Positions 44,901 to 53,265 of a stretch of 54,209 bases of DNA are shown here, in pieces. A program made the translations under genes and the position numbers. The first letter of the stretch is position 1, and each line of letters opens with the position of its first letter. A model generated the notes under the pieces. That model was not told where the DNA came from. It made no database searches and saw only the letters and a program-made list of their open reading frames with translations. This stretch comes from an uncultured Prevotellaceae bacterium. Its GTDB lineage: Bacteria; Bacteroidota; Bacteroidia; Bacteroidales; Bacteroidaceae. The stretch spans positions 1-54,209 of the forward strand of contig CACZCT010000004.1 in assembly GCA_902779745.1 (NCBI GenBank), in the 5' to 3' direction.

Positions 44901-45341
44901 GTAACCCATCTTCTCCGTCAGGTCACGCCATTCCTGCGTGTACATCATCACATTCTCACGACATTTCTTGTTATAGTCTTCTGTAGAGATATACTTGTCA
45001 CTCTCTTTGTTGTCGATATCTGCTTTCGTGATACCCAGTTCTTTCTCTACACCCAGTTCTACGGGCAGTCCGTGCGTATCCCAGCCAGCCTTACGGTGTA
45101 CCTGATAGCCTCGCATCGTCTTATAGCGATTGAAAGTATCCTTGATGGAGCGAGCCAGTACATGGTGAATACCGGGATGGCCGTTAGCAGAGGGGGGACC
45201 CTCGTAGAATACAAACTGCGGATAACCTTCTCGCTCTTCTACAGAGCGCCAAAAGATGTTCTTCTCCTTCCACATCTGCAGGACATCATTGTTTACCTGC
45301 GTCAAGTTCAAACCGCCATGTTCGGCGAATCTTTTTCCCAT
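41919..45341 (-). CDS. ileS: isoleucyl-tRNA synthetase
   Basis: 1140 residues, class I synthetase of the long, eukaryote-like type. The HIGH equivalent is PPSANGHPGIHHVLARSIKD; the KMSKS loop is GNKMSKHVGNVVNP. The editing domain contains LAWTTTPWTLAANSAL and GAGIVHIAPNFGADD. An anticodon-binding domain and a C-terminal extension (NVKEVKFVEGAGILVKKVKC) follow. Its promoter is at 45382. It heads the ten-gene minus-strand run that ends at 35201. Confidence 0.98.
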   Translation of the reverse strand: MGKRFAEHGGLNLTQVNNDVLQMWKEKNIFWRSVEEREGYPQFVFYEGPPSANGHPGIHHVLARSIKDTFNRYKTMRGYQVHRKAGWDTHGLPVELGVEKELGITKADIDNKESDKYISTEDYNKKCRENVMMYTQEWRDLTEKMGYFVDLDHPYITYDNKYIETLWWLLKQFYQKELLYKGYTIQPYSPAAGTGLSSHELNQPGCYRDVKDTTCTAMFKMKLSENSEFSELKQWGIPYFLAWTTTPWTLAANSALCVGPKIDYVAVQTYNPYTADKVTLVLAEARLNAYLPAEGAITDGGELPEYNRGDKLIPYRIVARYKGTDLVGMEYEQLMPAIKPMGDAFKVIPGDYVTTDDGAGIVHIAPNFGADDAFVAKKAGICPIVLIDKKGAERPVVDLQGKYFVIDDLDPDFVKNYVNVDEWNKFAGRYVKNAYDETLTDKDETLDISICMDLKAQNKVFKIEKHVHNYPHCWRTDKPVLYYPLDSWFIKSSACKERMSELNKTINWQPESTGTGRFGNWLDNLNDWNLSRSRFWGTPLPIWRSEEGEEICIGSVEELYNEIEKAVKAGFMKSNPLKDNGFVPGDMSQENYDKIDLHRPYVDYIFLVSETGKKMKRESDLIDVWFDSGSMPYAQVHYPFENKEAIDQRKAFPCDFINEGVDQTRGWFFTLHAIATMIFDSVAFKNVISSGLVLDAKGNKMSKHVGNVVNPFEMIDKYGSDAVRLYMMTNSEPWDNLKFDPEGVAEISRKFFGTLYNTYSLFAMYANVDNFDPQTPQIPVSERPEFDRWILSCLNSLVQGVQQEMDNYDPTRAGRLIDAFVDEDLSNWYVRLNKKRFWGKEMDNDKLAAYQTLYECLMTVAKLLAPFAPFFADQLYKDLGGTLDSVHLDQFPAFNATLVNKDLEERMAVAQRITTIVLALRRKESIKVKQPLQTLMIPPVDNAQREAIESVKEIFLQEVNVKEVKFVEGAGILVKKVKCNFRTMGKKFGKDMKAVAAAVAAMTQEQIAELETNGKLMLDSYEILAEDVEIISEDIPGWLVGNEGNLTVALDITLTDELRAEGMARELVNRIQNIRKKSGLEITDHIRVSIEPNEASTKAVEAFGDYIARQVLADELKLEANDGQAVEFDTFKLNIQITKS

Positions 45342-45381
45342 AAATATTATAACTTTTCTTTACGTTTTCAATTTTAATGCG

Positions 45382-45389
45382 CAAAGTTA
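45382..45389 (-). promoter_or_regulatory. -7 promoter box for the ileS operon
   Basis: Minus strand TAACTTTG followed by CGC, 40 bases ahead of the ileS start. The leader is too short for a T-box element, and none was seen. Confidence 0.72.
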
Positions 45390-45426
45390 CACATTAAATT
45401 TGAAAAACCAACATCTTTTTGGTATA

Positions 45427-46713
45427 TTAACGTATAAAAGATATTGAAAAGACCTCCGTAGTCTGGTCTTCTACCTGATAACGGGCATCAATACGAATGC
45501 CGACAAGCCATATAATACAACTATTTGCGTCTGTGACTACCAGTTGGCGACGTTTCTCAAAAAGTGTCATCTTACGGTCTGTCATAAGGTCACTCAGCAG
45601 TTTTCGTCCCTCCATACCATAAGGAATCATCCAATCGCCCTCTTTCACCCGACGGATGGTCAAAGGAAAACATACCTTTCTCGCATCCAATGTGGCGATT
45701 GCAGGATCCTTTGACACCCATACGGGTTCTTTCTTGACGGTGAACTTTACTTCTTTGTGGAGGATATAAGTGCCATCCTCTGGAATACGCAATGGATTCA
45801 AGGGTTCTAAAGACTGTTCAACGATATAGGAGTCACGGTCTTTCAGCACGTCATATCCCTGGATGGATGTCATCACCCTACCCGTTTCTGCTTCCATGAT
45901 CTGACGAACTTGACTACCGTTAAAACCGTAGTTTTTAAGCCATTCAAACAATAGATATTCACTTGACCCAAATTTATTTAACTCATTGAAATCAATATGC
46001 TTAACATCTTTGTATGAATTGGAAATACCGTCTAGCACTTTCTGTGCTTCTGCCAGATGTTCTGTGGTGCGTTGGATGTTCTCGCTGACAGCAGGATTGA
46101 GTTCCTGTAATAAAGGTAGTACCTGGAGACGGATCTTGTTGCGTTGTACATCTGCCACCAGATTGGTGGAGTCTGTCACAAACGGTTGTCCCTTCTCAGT
46201 CAGATAGGTTTCAATCTCCTTTTTCGACACAAAGAGTAACGGACGGAGAATAGAACCGTTTCGGGGTTGGATTCCTGTCAGACCACGCAGTCCCGTTCCT
46301 CTTACCAAGTTCAACAATACCGTTTCCACAGAGTCGTCCCGGTGATGTGCCACACAGACTCCCTGTGCCCCGATATCCTGCCGTAACTGTTCGAAATAAT
46401 GGTATCTGAGTTCCCTGGCTGCCATTTCAATACTTACCTTATGCGTTTCGGCATAGCTCTTTGTATCGAAATGAATACGATGGAATGGGATGTTCTTCTG
46501 GTGACAGAGGGTCTCACAGAACAGTTCGTCCTGGTCTGACTCTTCCCCGCGCAGACGGAAATTACAATGGGCTGCATGGATTTTATAGCCCATTTCATCG
46601 AGTAACAAGAGTAAGGCGACACTGTCTGCGCCACCACTAAGGGCTACGATGTATAACTCATTGTTGTTTAGTAGGTTATACTTCTTAATATAATCCTTTA
46701 CCTTATTCAACAT
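45427..46713 (-). CDS. tilS: tRNA(Ile)-lysidine synthase
   Basis: 428 residues. It converts C34 of the CAU-anticodon tRNA(Ile) to lysidine so that it reads AUA. The N-type ATP-PPi loop is ALSGGADSVALLLLL (SGGADS at 26-31), followed by HAAHCNFRLRGEESDQDE and VAHHRDDSVETVLLNLVRG. The C-terminal TilS domains (from about residue 330) contain RRVKEGDWMIPYGMEGRKLL. It overlaps rlmI by 11 bases. Neighbour of ileS, matching its role for tRNA(Ile). Confidence 0.95.
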   Translation of the reverse strand: MLNKVKDYIKKYNLLNNNELYIVALSGGADSVALLLLLDEMGYKIHAAHCNFRLRGEESDQDELFCETLCHQKNIPFHRIHFDTKSYAETHKVSIEMAARELRYHYFEQLRQDIGAQGVCVAHHRDDSVETVLLNLVRGTGLRGLTGIQPRNGSILRPLLFVSKKEIETYLTEKGQPFVTDSTNLVADVQRNKIRLQVLPLLQELNPAVSENIQRTTEHLAEAQKVLDGISNSYKDVKHIDFNELNKFGSSEYLLFEWLKNYGFNGSQVRQIMEAETGRVMTSIQGYDVLKDRDSYIVEQSLEPLNPLRIPEDGTYILHKEVKFTVKKEPVWVSKDPAIATLDARKVCFPLTIRRVKEGDWMIPYGMEGRKLLSDLMTDRKMTLFEKRRQLVVTDANSCIIWLVGIRIDARYQVEDQTTEVFSISFIR

Positions 46714-47902
46714 AAAGTACTAGCCCTTTGAGATATTCGCCTTCTGGATGATAGATGTTAATAGGGTGATCGGCAGGCTGGTGCAACTGATGCAGGATGC
46801 GGACTTTCCGCTTGGCGAGTGCAGCAGCTGTGAATACGGCATTGCGGAAATGATCCTTCGTCACCACCTGTGAGCAGGAGAACGTGAAGAGAATGCCTCC
46901 CTTCTCGATTTTCTCAAAAGCCTTCTGATTCAGACGGGTATATCCTTTCAGTGCATTATGCAGTGCCCCGCGATGCTTGGCAAAAGCAGGCGGATCGAGG
47001 ATGATGAGGTTATAGGAGAGGTCATGATGACCAATGCGCTCCAGGAACTTAAAGGCATCCTCGCAGAAAGCCTCGTGGCGTGAGTCATTGGGGAAGTTCA
47101 GGGTTACATTCTCCTTGGTCAGTTCAATGGCTTTTGCTGAACTGTCCACAGAATGTACCAGTTCTGCCCCCCCACGCATGGCATAGAAAGAGAAGCCACC
47201 CGTATAGCAGAACATGTTCAGGACCCGTTTTCCCTTGGCATATTGTTCCAGCAGCGAACGGTTCTCCCTTTGGTCGACAAAGAAACCCGTCTTCTGTCCC
47301 CTGAGCCAGTCGACACGGAATTTCAACCCATTCTCCAAGGCAATATTGTCATCGCTGCCACCATAGAGGAAGCCGTTCATGTCGTCTGCCGTCATAAACG
47401 GCAACGTGGTCTCACTCTTATAATAAATATGTTCTACACGCGATTTCATCACATCGACCAACACTTTCGCAATTTGTTTGCGAGCCAGGTGCATTCCGAT
47501 GGAATGGGCTTGCATGACAGCTGTCTTGCCATATATGTCAATGATCAAGCCGGGCAGGTTATCGCCTTCGCCGTGGACCAATCGGTAAGAGTCAGAATAG
47601 TCTGAAGAGTCTGTGACTAGCCCGATGGCTTGTCGCATCTGAAGGGCTGACTGCAGCCGGGAATACCAAAAGGTATCGTCTATGGCGACATCGGAGAACG
47701 TTAGCACGCGAACGGCTATGGAGCCTTGCTGGTAATGTCCGACAGCGATGAAATCGCCCCCATAATTAACCACACGCACTAAGTCACCCTCTCCAATACC
47801 TTCCTCCATCTGTTGGATAGCACCGGAGAACACCCAGGGATGAAAACGTTTCAGACTCTCATCCTTCCCTCGTTTTAGTCGGATTTCCTTATAATCACTC
47901 AT
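46703..47902 (-). CDS. rlmI: 23S rRNA (cytosine1962-C5)-methyltransferase RlmI type
   Basis: 399 residues. An N-terminal PUA domain (IRLKRGKDESLKRFHPWVFS) is followed by a Rossmann methyltransferase with the SAM motif VLNMFCYTGGFSFYAMRGGA and catalytic region LIILDPPAFAKHR. FTFSCSQVVT carries the likely catalytic Cys. It modifies 23S rRNA in its best known members. It lies between the 3'-5' exonuclease and tilS on the minus strand; the gap to the exonuclease gene holds a heptamer repeat. Confidence 0.92.
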   Translation of the reverse strand: MSDYKEIRLKRGKDESLKRFHPWVFSGAIQQMEEGIGEGDLVRVVNYGGDFIAVGHYQQGSIAVRVLTFSDVAIDDTFWYSRLQSALQMRQAIGLVTDSSDYSDSYRLVHGEGDNLPGLIIDIYGKTAVMQAHSIGMHLARKQIAKVLVDVMKSRVEHIYYKSETTLPFMTADDMNGFLYGGSDDNIALENGLKFRVDWLRGQKTGFFVDQRENRSLLEQYAKGKRVLNMFCYTGGFSFYAMRGGAELVHSVDSSAKAIELTKENVTLNFPNDSRHEAFCEDAFKFLERIGHHDLSYNLIILDPPAFAKHRGALHNALKGYTRLNQKAFEKIEKGGILFTFSCSQVVTKDHFRNAVFTAAALAKRKVRILHQLHQPADHPINIYHPEGEYLKGLVLYVE

Positions 47903-47917
47903 AGCGGTAGCAAATTA

Positions 47918-47952
47918 TTCACTTTTCACTTTTCACTCTTCACTTTTCACTA
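47918..47952 (-). repeat. heptamer array at the end of the exonuclease gene
   Basis: On the plus strand: TTCACTT, TTCACTT, TTCACTC, TTCACTT, TTCACTA, five 7-base units. On the minus strand it reads (AAGTGAA)n ending in TAATTTG, and encodes the last residues VKSEE and the TGA stop of the exonuclease gene. Confidence 0.8.
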
Positions 47953-48553
47953 AACAATAATCTCCCGTCTGCTCCAAACGCATCAGTTCCTCGTAGAGTA
48001 GGACACAGGTCCAGGCATCCGTTGCCGCATAGAGCTTCTGTTTCTCGCTTAACACGTCTGCCTCCCAGTTAGACAACTGGTCGCGCTTGCTGATACGCTG
48101 TCCGAAGAAATTGGCGAAGAGTTTCTGCAGGCTCATGTCCTCTACTCCGATTTCTCTTACCTTATCTTGTAGTTCAATAAAACAGCCTCGTTCGAAGGTA
48201 CCTCGCTTGCCCAGCATCATCAGGTCGTCGTGCAGGGACAGTCCTATCTTGGGAACGGTCGTGTCCTCCAGGAGCTTGATGACGGATGAGGGCATTCCTA
48301 TCAGGTTCAGGCGGAACAGGAAACAGATGTCATGACTTGCCACCTGAAGGAGGGCTACTTGATTGATACGTCCCTTTTTAAAGGATGGACGGGTCTCTGT
48401 GTCTATCCCGAGAATCGGCTGGGACAGCAGGTATTTCACTGCCTTATCCGCTTCTGCCTCTGTGATAACCACAACGATATGACCATGAAAGACCACTCTT
48501 GGCAAGGCACTTATTTTCGACTTGTCGTATTTGCTGTATATCGTCTTTTTCAT
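47933..48553 (-). CDS. 3'-5' exonuclease, DEDDy type
   Basis: 206 residues. The exonuclease motifs are LGIDTETRPSF (Exo I), KIGLSLHDDLMML (Exo II) and YAATDAWTCVLLYEELM (Exo III, Y-x3-D), the RNase D / WRN-exonuclease fold. There is no HRDC domain, so it is a compact exonuclease domain protein, probably acting on RNA or DNA 3' ends. The start MKKTIYSKYDKSKI at 48553 was chosen since a longer frame overlaps the -7 box at 48575. Its C-terminus is made by the repeat at 47918. It heads the unit exonuclease-rlmI-tilS. Confidence 0.9.
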   Translation of the reverse strand: MKKTIYSKYDKSKISALPRVVFHGHIVVVITEAEADKAVKYLLSQPILGIDTETRPSFKKGRINQVALLQVASHDICFLFRLNLIGMPSSVIKLLEDTTVPKIGLSLHDDLMMLGKRGTFERGCFIELQDKVREIGVEDMSLQKLFANFFGQRISKRDQLSNWEADVLSEKQKLYAATDAWTCVLLYEELMRLEQTGDYCLVKSEE

Positions 48554-48574
48554 CAATCTTTTGTTTTCAAGTTG

Positions 48575-48582
48575 CAAAGATA
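48575..48582 (-). promoter_or_regulatory. -7 promoter box of the exonuclease operon
   Basis: Minus strand TATCTTTG, 21 bases ahead of the start. It is the start-proximal half of a tandem repeat. Confidence 0.75.
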
Positions 48583-48595
48583 CGATTTTTATAAG

Positions 48596-48603
48596 CAAAG
48601 ATA
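48596..48603 (-). promoter_or_regulatory. second -7 box, exact 21-base repeat of the first
   Basis: The 13-base word GCAAAGATACGAT (plus strand) occurs at 48574 and again at 48595. Minus strand TATCTTTG is thus duplicated two helical turns apart. Confidence 0.55.
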
Positions 48604-48666
48604 CGATAAACTATGTAAAAATACAAAAAAAAGACGATTTTATGGCGATTTCTAAGTTTTTTCAAT

Positions 48667-48674
48667 TACTTTTG
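48667..48674 (+). promoter_or_regulatory. -7 promoter box for ftsK
   Basis: TACTTTTG followed by CA, 18 bases ahead of the ATG at 48693. It rules out the longer in-frame starts upstream. Confidence 0.72.
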
Positions 48675-48692
48675 CACATTATTTTATTTGTT

Positions 48693-51152
48693 ATGGCAAA
48701 GAAAAAGAAGATAGATACCGCCTCGTCTTTTAAAGAGGCAATAGGTTTTGACAAGATATTCCACAATGAGCGACTGAACTTTTTCCTCGGTTTTTTGTTC
48801 TTGTTTGTGGCAGGTTATCTCATCTGGGCATTCATCTCCTATTTTACGACAGGAGCCGCTGACCAGAGTATGATAGAAACGCCACGCGATGGAGAGATGT
48901 TGAATCAGAACGGGGAGTTCCAGAATGCCTGTGGCTCTATGGGTGCTTATAGTGCATGGTTTTTCATCAAGCGCTGTTTCGGTCTGCCTGCTTTCCTGAT
49001 TCCTGTTTTCTTCGTTTTACTCTCTGTCAACCTGATGAGGGCTTATAAGGTCAACTTGATCAAATGGTTCATGGCTCTTGCCCTTGTGATGATTTGGTCA
49101 TCCGTCACCTTGGCTAAGTTCCTGAGTCCGCTTTTCTCAGACTCCCATTTCAATCCAGGAGGTGATCATGGACAGACTATTTGTGACATGATACAGGGAT
49201 TGTTAGGGGCACCGGGATTGACTTTCCTGCTTGCAGTCACTGCCATCGCCTTCCTTGTCTATCTCAGTGCGGAGACTGTTTTCTTCATCCGGAAACTGTT
49301 CAATCCCTTGCGCTATCTGAAGAAGATACCGATGGAGATCAATATAGGCAAAGGTGATACTGAGGAGCCCAAGGAGGAAATAGAGACAGTAGAGGATCCT
49401 AAGGTTTTTGACGATCCTCAGGAACAAGTCGTGGAATTTGACGACGAGGAGAAGGAGGATAAGACGAAAAAGAGAAAACAGCCTGCTGTGATCGAAAAGC
49501 CGGAGACGGTGATGGCTGACGACATCATACCTGTCGATGACGGCTCAGAAGTCAGGATGACGGTGGAGACCGGTGAGAAGGAAGAGACGGCTGACGGTAA
49601 GGACTTGGTAGGCGAATATGGCGATATCACCACCCCCTATGACCCGAAGCGCGACTTGGAGAACTACCACTATCCTACCCTCGACCTGCTGAAGAAATAC
49701 GACGATGACGGCAAACCGTATATCGATATGGCGGAGCAGACCGCCAATAAGAACCGTATCGTGGACGTGCTGCGTAACTTCGGCGTGGAGATCAGCAGCA
49801 TCAAGGCGACGGTAGGTCCAACGATTACCCTCTATGAGATTACCCCGGCTCCTGGTGTGCGTATCTCCCGTATCCGCAACCTGGAGGACGACATCGCCCT
49901 GAGTCTCTCAGCCCTGGGTATCCGTATCATCGCCCCGATTCCGGGAAAGGGTACGATTGGTATTGAGGTACCGAATGCCAAGCCCAGTATCGTCTCGATG
50001 GAATCAATCCTTAATTCAAAGAAATTCCAGGAGACGACGATGGAACTGCCTTGTGCCTTGGGTAAGACGATTACCAACGAGGTCTTTATGTTCGACCTTG
50101 CCAAAGCACCTCACCTCCTTGTTGCTGGTGCTACCGGTCAGGGAAAATCAGTCGGTTTGAACGCCATCATCACCTCTTTATTATATAAGAAGCACCCTGC
50201 GGAACTGAAGATTGTACTGGTCGACCCGAAGAAGGTGGAGTTCAGCGTTTATTCCAGCATTGAACAGCATTTTCTTGCCAAGGTGCCTGATGAGGAAGCT
50301 GACCCTATCATCACCGATGTCACGAAGGTGGTACGCACCCTCAACTCGTTGTGTAAGGAGATGGATACCCGTTACGACCTGTTGAAGATGGCACAGGCCC
50401 GTAACATCAAGGAATACAACAAGAAGTTCATCGACCGTCAGTTGAATCCCAACAACGGACATCATTTCATGCCTTATATCGTGGTGGTCATCGACGAGTT
50501 CGGCGACCTGATCATGACGGCAGGTAAGGAAGTGGAACTGCCTATCGCCCGTATCGCCCAGTTGGCACGTGCCGTCGGCATCCACATGATTATTGCGACC
50601 CAGCGTCCTACGACGAATATCATCACAGGTACTATCAAGGCTAACTTCCCGAGTCGTATTGCCTTCCGTGTAGGTGCCATGATCGACTCGCGTACCATCC
50701 TCGACCGTCCGGGTGCCCAGCAGTTGATAGGACGCGGTGACCTGCTCTACCTGAACGGCGGAGAACCTGTCCGTGTACAGTGTGCCTTTGTGGATACGCC
50801 TGAGGTGGAGCGCATCAACCAGTTTATTGCCCAGCAGCACGGCTATCCCACAGCCTTCGAACTGCCTGAACCGGATATGCCGGACGACGATATGGGTGAG
50901 GCTGCCGATGTGGATATGCAGCACCTTGATCCGATGTTTGAGGATGCCGCCCGCCTGATTGTGATCAACCAAAGCGGTTCCACCAGTCTGATACAGCGTA
51001 AGTTCGCCATCGGCTACAACCGTGCCGGTCGTCTGATGGACCAGTTGGAGAAGGCTGGCGTGGTAGGTCCGGCTCATGGTTCCAAGCCCCGTGAGGTATT
51101 GATTCAGGATGAGAATAGTTTAGAGAATCTGTTAGCACAATGGAGAAAATGA
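48693..51152 (+). CDS. ftsK: DNA translocase FtsK
   Basis: 819 residues. Four N-terminal helices (about 30-200) anchor it at the septum; a charged linker (about 215-330) follows. The motor has Walker A VAGATGQGKSVGLN (K485), Walker B YIVVVIDEFGDLI, and FRVGAMIDSRTILDRPGAQQ. The C-terminal winged-helix gamma domain is KFAIGYNRAGRLMDQLEKAG. It pumps chromosome ends during division. The start MAKKKKIDTASSF is set by the -7 box. Its 3' end overlaps the lolA start by 13 bases; ftsK-lolA neighbours are also seen in E. coli. Confidence 0.97.
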   Translation: MAKKKKIDTASSFKEAIGFDKIFHNERLNFFLGFLFLFVAGYLIWAFISYFTTGAADQSMIETPRDGEMLNQNGEFQNACGSMGAYSAWFFIKRCFGLPAFLIPVFFVLLSVNLMRAYKVNLIKWFMALALVMIWSSVTLAKFLSPLFSDSHFNPGGDHGQTICDMIQGLLGAPGLTFLLAVTAIAFLVYLSAETVFFIRKLFNPLRYLKKIPMEINIGKGDTEEPKEEIETVEDPKVFDDPQEQVVEFDDEEKEDKTKKRKQPAVIEKPETVMADDIIPVDDGSEVRMTVETGEKEETADGKDLVGEYGDITTPYDPKRDLENYHYPTLDLLKKYDDDGKPYIDMAEQTANKNRIVDVLRNFGVEISSIKATVGPTITLYEITPAPGVRISRIRNLEDDIALSLSALGIRIIAPIPGKGTIGIEVPNAKPSIVSMESILNSKKFQETTMELPCALGKTITNEVFMFDLAKAPHLLVAGATGQGKSVGLNAIITSLLYKKHPAELKIVLVDPKKVEFSVYSSIEQHFLAKVPDEEADPIITDVTKVVRTLNSLCKEMDTRYDLLKMAQARNIKEYNKKFIDRQLNPNNGHHFMPYIVVVIDEFGDLIMTAGKEVELPIARIAQLARAVGIHMIIATQRPTTNIITGTIKANFPSRIAFRVGAMIDSRTILDRPGAQQLIGRGDLLYLNGGEPVRVQCAFVDTPEVERINQFIAQQHGYPTAFELPEPDMPDDDMGEAADVDMQHLDPMFEDAARLIVINQSGSTSLIQRKFAIGYNRAGRLMDQLEKAGVVGPAHGSKPREVLIQDENSLENLLAQWRK

Positions 51153-51742
51153 GATATATGATGATGGGAATGCTGTTCTTGGTGACGGCATCCTACGGAC
51201 AGACGGCAACGAAGGTCCTCGACAAGACGGCGGCTGTCGTCTCTGCCAAGAGTGGTGTCACGGCTTCCTTTACCATCAGCAGCAAACAGTATGGTAACTC
51301 GACGGGTACCATCTCCGTCAAAGGCAAGAAGTTCTATGCCAACACCTCCGCCGGTGTGGTCTGGTTTGACGGCAAGACGCAGTGGACCTACGTCAAACAG
51401 AACGACGAGGTGAATGTCTGTAACCCTACGCCAGCCGACCTGCAGGCTATCAATCCCTACCATTTTATCTATATGTATAAGAATGGATACACTGCCACGA
51501 TGACGACCAATGCCCAGAGTTATGTGGTGACCCTGAAGGCAACAAACAAGAACAGCGGTGTTCAGGAGATGGTGGTTACAATTAATAAGCAGTCGTATGT
51601 GCCTTCCCAGATCAAGATGCTGCAGAACAGGCAATGGACGACCGTCCAGGTTTCGAATTTCAAGAAGGCAAATCTTGCTGACGGCATTTTCCGCTTTAAT
51701 CCTAAGGCATATCCTGATGCTGAGGTCATAGACCTGAGATAG
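51140..51742 (+). CDS. lolA: outer-membrane lipoprotein carrier LolA-like protein
   Basis: 200 residues with a signal peptide (MRYMMMGMLFLVTASYGQ). The mature protein is a beta-rich LolA-type fold: SGVTASFTISSKQYGNSTGT, ISVKGKKFYANTSAGVVWFD, GKTQWTY, then late QVSNFKKANLADGIFRFNPK, matching the LolA strand order. LolA shuttles lipoproteins across the periplasm. Several in-frame Met codons allow the start at 51140 or a few codons later. It is coupled to ftsK by overlap. A repeat fills the gap to the next gene. Confidence 0.85.
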   Translation: MEKMRYMMMGMLFLVTASYGQTATKVLDKTAAVVSAKSGVTASFTISSKQYGNSTGTISVKGKKFYANTSAGVVWFDGKTQWTYVKQNDEVNVCNPTPADLQAINPYHFIYMYKNGYTATMTTNAQSYVVTLKATNKNSGVQEMVVTINKQSYVPSQIKMLQNRQWTTVQVSNFKKANLADGIFRFNPKAYPDAEVIDLR

Positions 51743-51774
51743 TGTATAGTTTAGTTCATAGATGATAGTTCATG
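51742..51774 (+). repeat. heptamer-period array between lolA and the membrane gene
   Basis: GTGTATA, GTTTA (short unit), GTTCATA, GATGATA, GTTCATG. The last unit contains the ATG start codon of the next gene. Confidence 0.55.
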
Positions 51775-53265
51775 AATAAGATACAACTGTTTTTCTTATT
51801 ACGTAAGAACAAGAAACTCAGCGAGAAGCGTAATGTCATGTTTGAGGCCAACCAGTACGGCAAATTCTTTGCCTATCTGGGATTTGCCTTCTTCGTGCTC
51901 TATTTTATGGCCATCGGTACCTTTCTCGGTTGGGCTGCCGTGAATGAGGATGAGTATCAGATGATCTTCATTTTACTCCCCTTCCTGCTCATCATCGATT
52001 TCTTCGGACGTTTTGTCTCCCAGCAGACACCTGTCATGCTGGTCAAACCTTATCTGTTGATGCCTTTCAGCAGATATACGGCAGTGGAGTGCTTCCTGGT
52101 ATCCCAACTGATTGATGCCAGTAATTTCGTCTGGATGTCATTGTTCCTTCCCTACACCTTCATCTGTGTGTGTGGCAGTATGACACTCCTGCAGGGACTG
52201 GTGATGCTCCTCCTGCTCCATCTGATGATTCTGGTCAACAGCCAGTGGTACCTGTTGGTACGCACATTGGTCAACCGCAGCCTGTTCTGGTGGGCATTGC
52301 CTGTCATCGTATACGGTGCTGTCATTGTCCCGCTTTTCTTCTTGGCTGATAAGTCGGTAGAGAAAATCTTCGACCAGGTATTCGATTTCATCGGGGAATA
52401 TGCGTTCTCCTGGCAGTCTTTCCTACTCTTTATCGTCCTTTTCATCGTCCTCTTCCTGATCAACCGCAAGATGCAGATGCGGTTTATCTATGATGAGATC
52501 TCGAAACAGGAAAAGACGAAACTGAAGCATGTGTCGGAATTCTCGGCACTTAACCGTTTCGGACAGATCGGCGAATACCTCAAACTGGAAATCAAGAGTA
52601 CCATGCGCAACAAGGCCATCCGTACCCGTTTCATCCAGGGAGTCGTCGTCATCACGATGCTCTCATTGCTGATAGCCTATACCGACACCTACACAGGAGG
52701 CTTTGCCCGTAACATGTGGTGCCTCTATTGCTTTGTGTTCTTCGGGGCTGTCAACCTCGTCAAGGTGATGGGACCTGAAGGCAACTACATCGACCTGCTG
52801 ATGGTACATGAGGAGAATATCCTCACGCTGTTGCGCGCTAAGTATTATTTCTACTGCGCCATCGTACTGTTGCCCTTCCTGTTGTTGTTGCCTCCGATCA
52901 TCTCCGGCAAGTTCTCCTTGCTGATGATACTCGCCTACCTGCTGATCACCACGGGACCGGAATACTGCCTGCTGTTCCAACTGGCTATCTGGAACAAGCA
53001 GACACTGCCCTTAAACGAAAAGATAACAGGCAAGAACCAATTTGAGAACAAACTCCAACTGATCATCGAACTCATTGTATTCTTTGTCCCCGTCCTCTTT
53101 GTACTGATTCTTCAGGCACTCTTCAGCGATACTGTTGCCTATGTGGTCATGATTGTCATCGGGCTTGCCTTCACGCTGGCTGAGCCTTATTGGATGCGTA
53201 ACATCTACCAGCGTATGATGCGTCACCGCTATGAGAACCTGGAGGGATTCCACAGTACGAGGTAG
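51772..53265 (+). CDS. DUF5687-like multi-span membrane protein (ABC permease-like)
   Basis: 497 residues with about eleven or twelve helices, in two halves separated by a basic cytoplasmic region (RKMQMRFIYDEISKQEKTKL). The length, the N-terminal LLRKNKKLSEKRNVMFEANQ and the LEIKSTMRNKAIRTRFIQG segment match my memory of DUF5687 proteins of Bacteroidota, which usually pair with an ABC ATPase gene. Here no ATPase gene is adjacent; the flanking genes are lolA and a DUF4491 gene. Substrate unknown. Confidence 0.72.
   Translation: MNKIQLFFLLRKNKKLSEKRNVMFEANQYGKFFAYLGFAFFVLYFMAIGTFLGWAAVNEDEYQMIFILLPFLLIIDFFGRFVSQQTPVMLVKPYLLMPFSRYTAVECFLVSQLIDASNFVWMSLFLPYTFICVCGSMTLLQGLVMLLLLHLMILVNSQWYLLVRTLVNRSLFWWALPVIVYGAVIVPLFFLADKSVEKIFDQVFDFIGEYAFSWQSFLLFIVLFIVLFLINRKMQMRFIYDEISKQEKTKLKHVSEFSALNRFGQIGEYLKLEIKSTMRNKAIRTRFIQGVVVITMLSLLIAYTDTYTGGFARNMWCLYCFVFFGAVNLVKVMGPEGNYIDLLMVHEENILTLLRAKYYFYCAIVLLPFLLLLPPIISGKFSLLMILAYLLITTGPEYCLLFQLAIWNKQTLPLNEKITGKNQFENKLQLIIELIVFFVPVLFVLILQALFSDTVAYVVMIVIGLAFTLAEPYWMRNIYQRMMRHRYENLEGFHSTR

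Noticed and set aside
45342..45381. T-box leader ahead of ileS
   Set aside because: Only about 35 bases separate the probable transcript start from the ileS ATG, too short for a T-box.
47918..47952. CRISPR or phage attachment repeat
   Set aside because: Units are 7 bases with no spacers, no cas genes and no integrase or tRNA nearby.
48522..48692. 57-residue N-terminal extension of FtsK
   Set aside because: It overlaps the divergent exonuclease promoter and the ftsK -7 box, and its composition is unlike FtsK.
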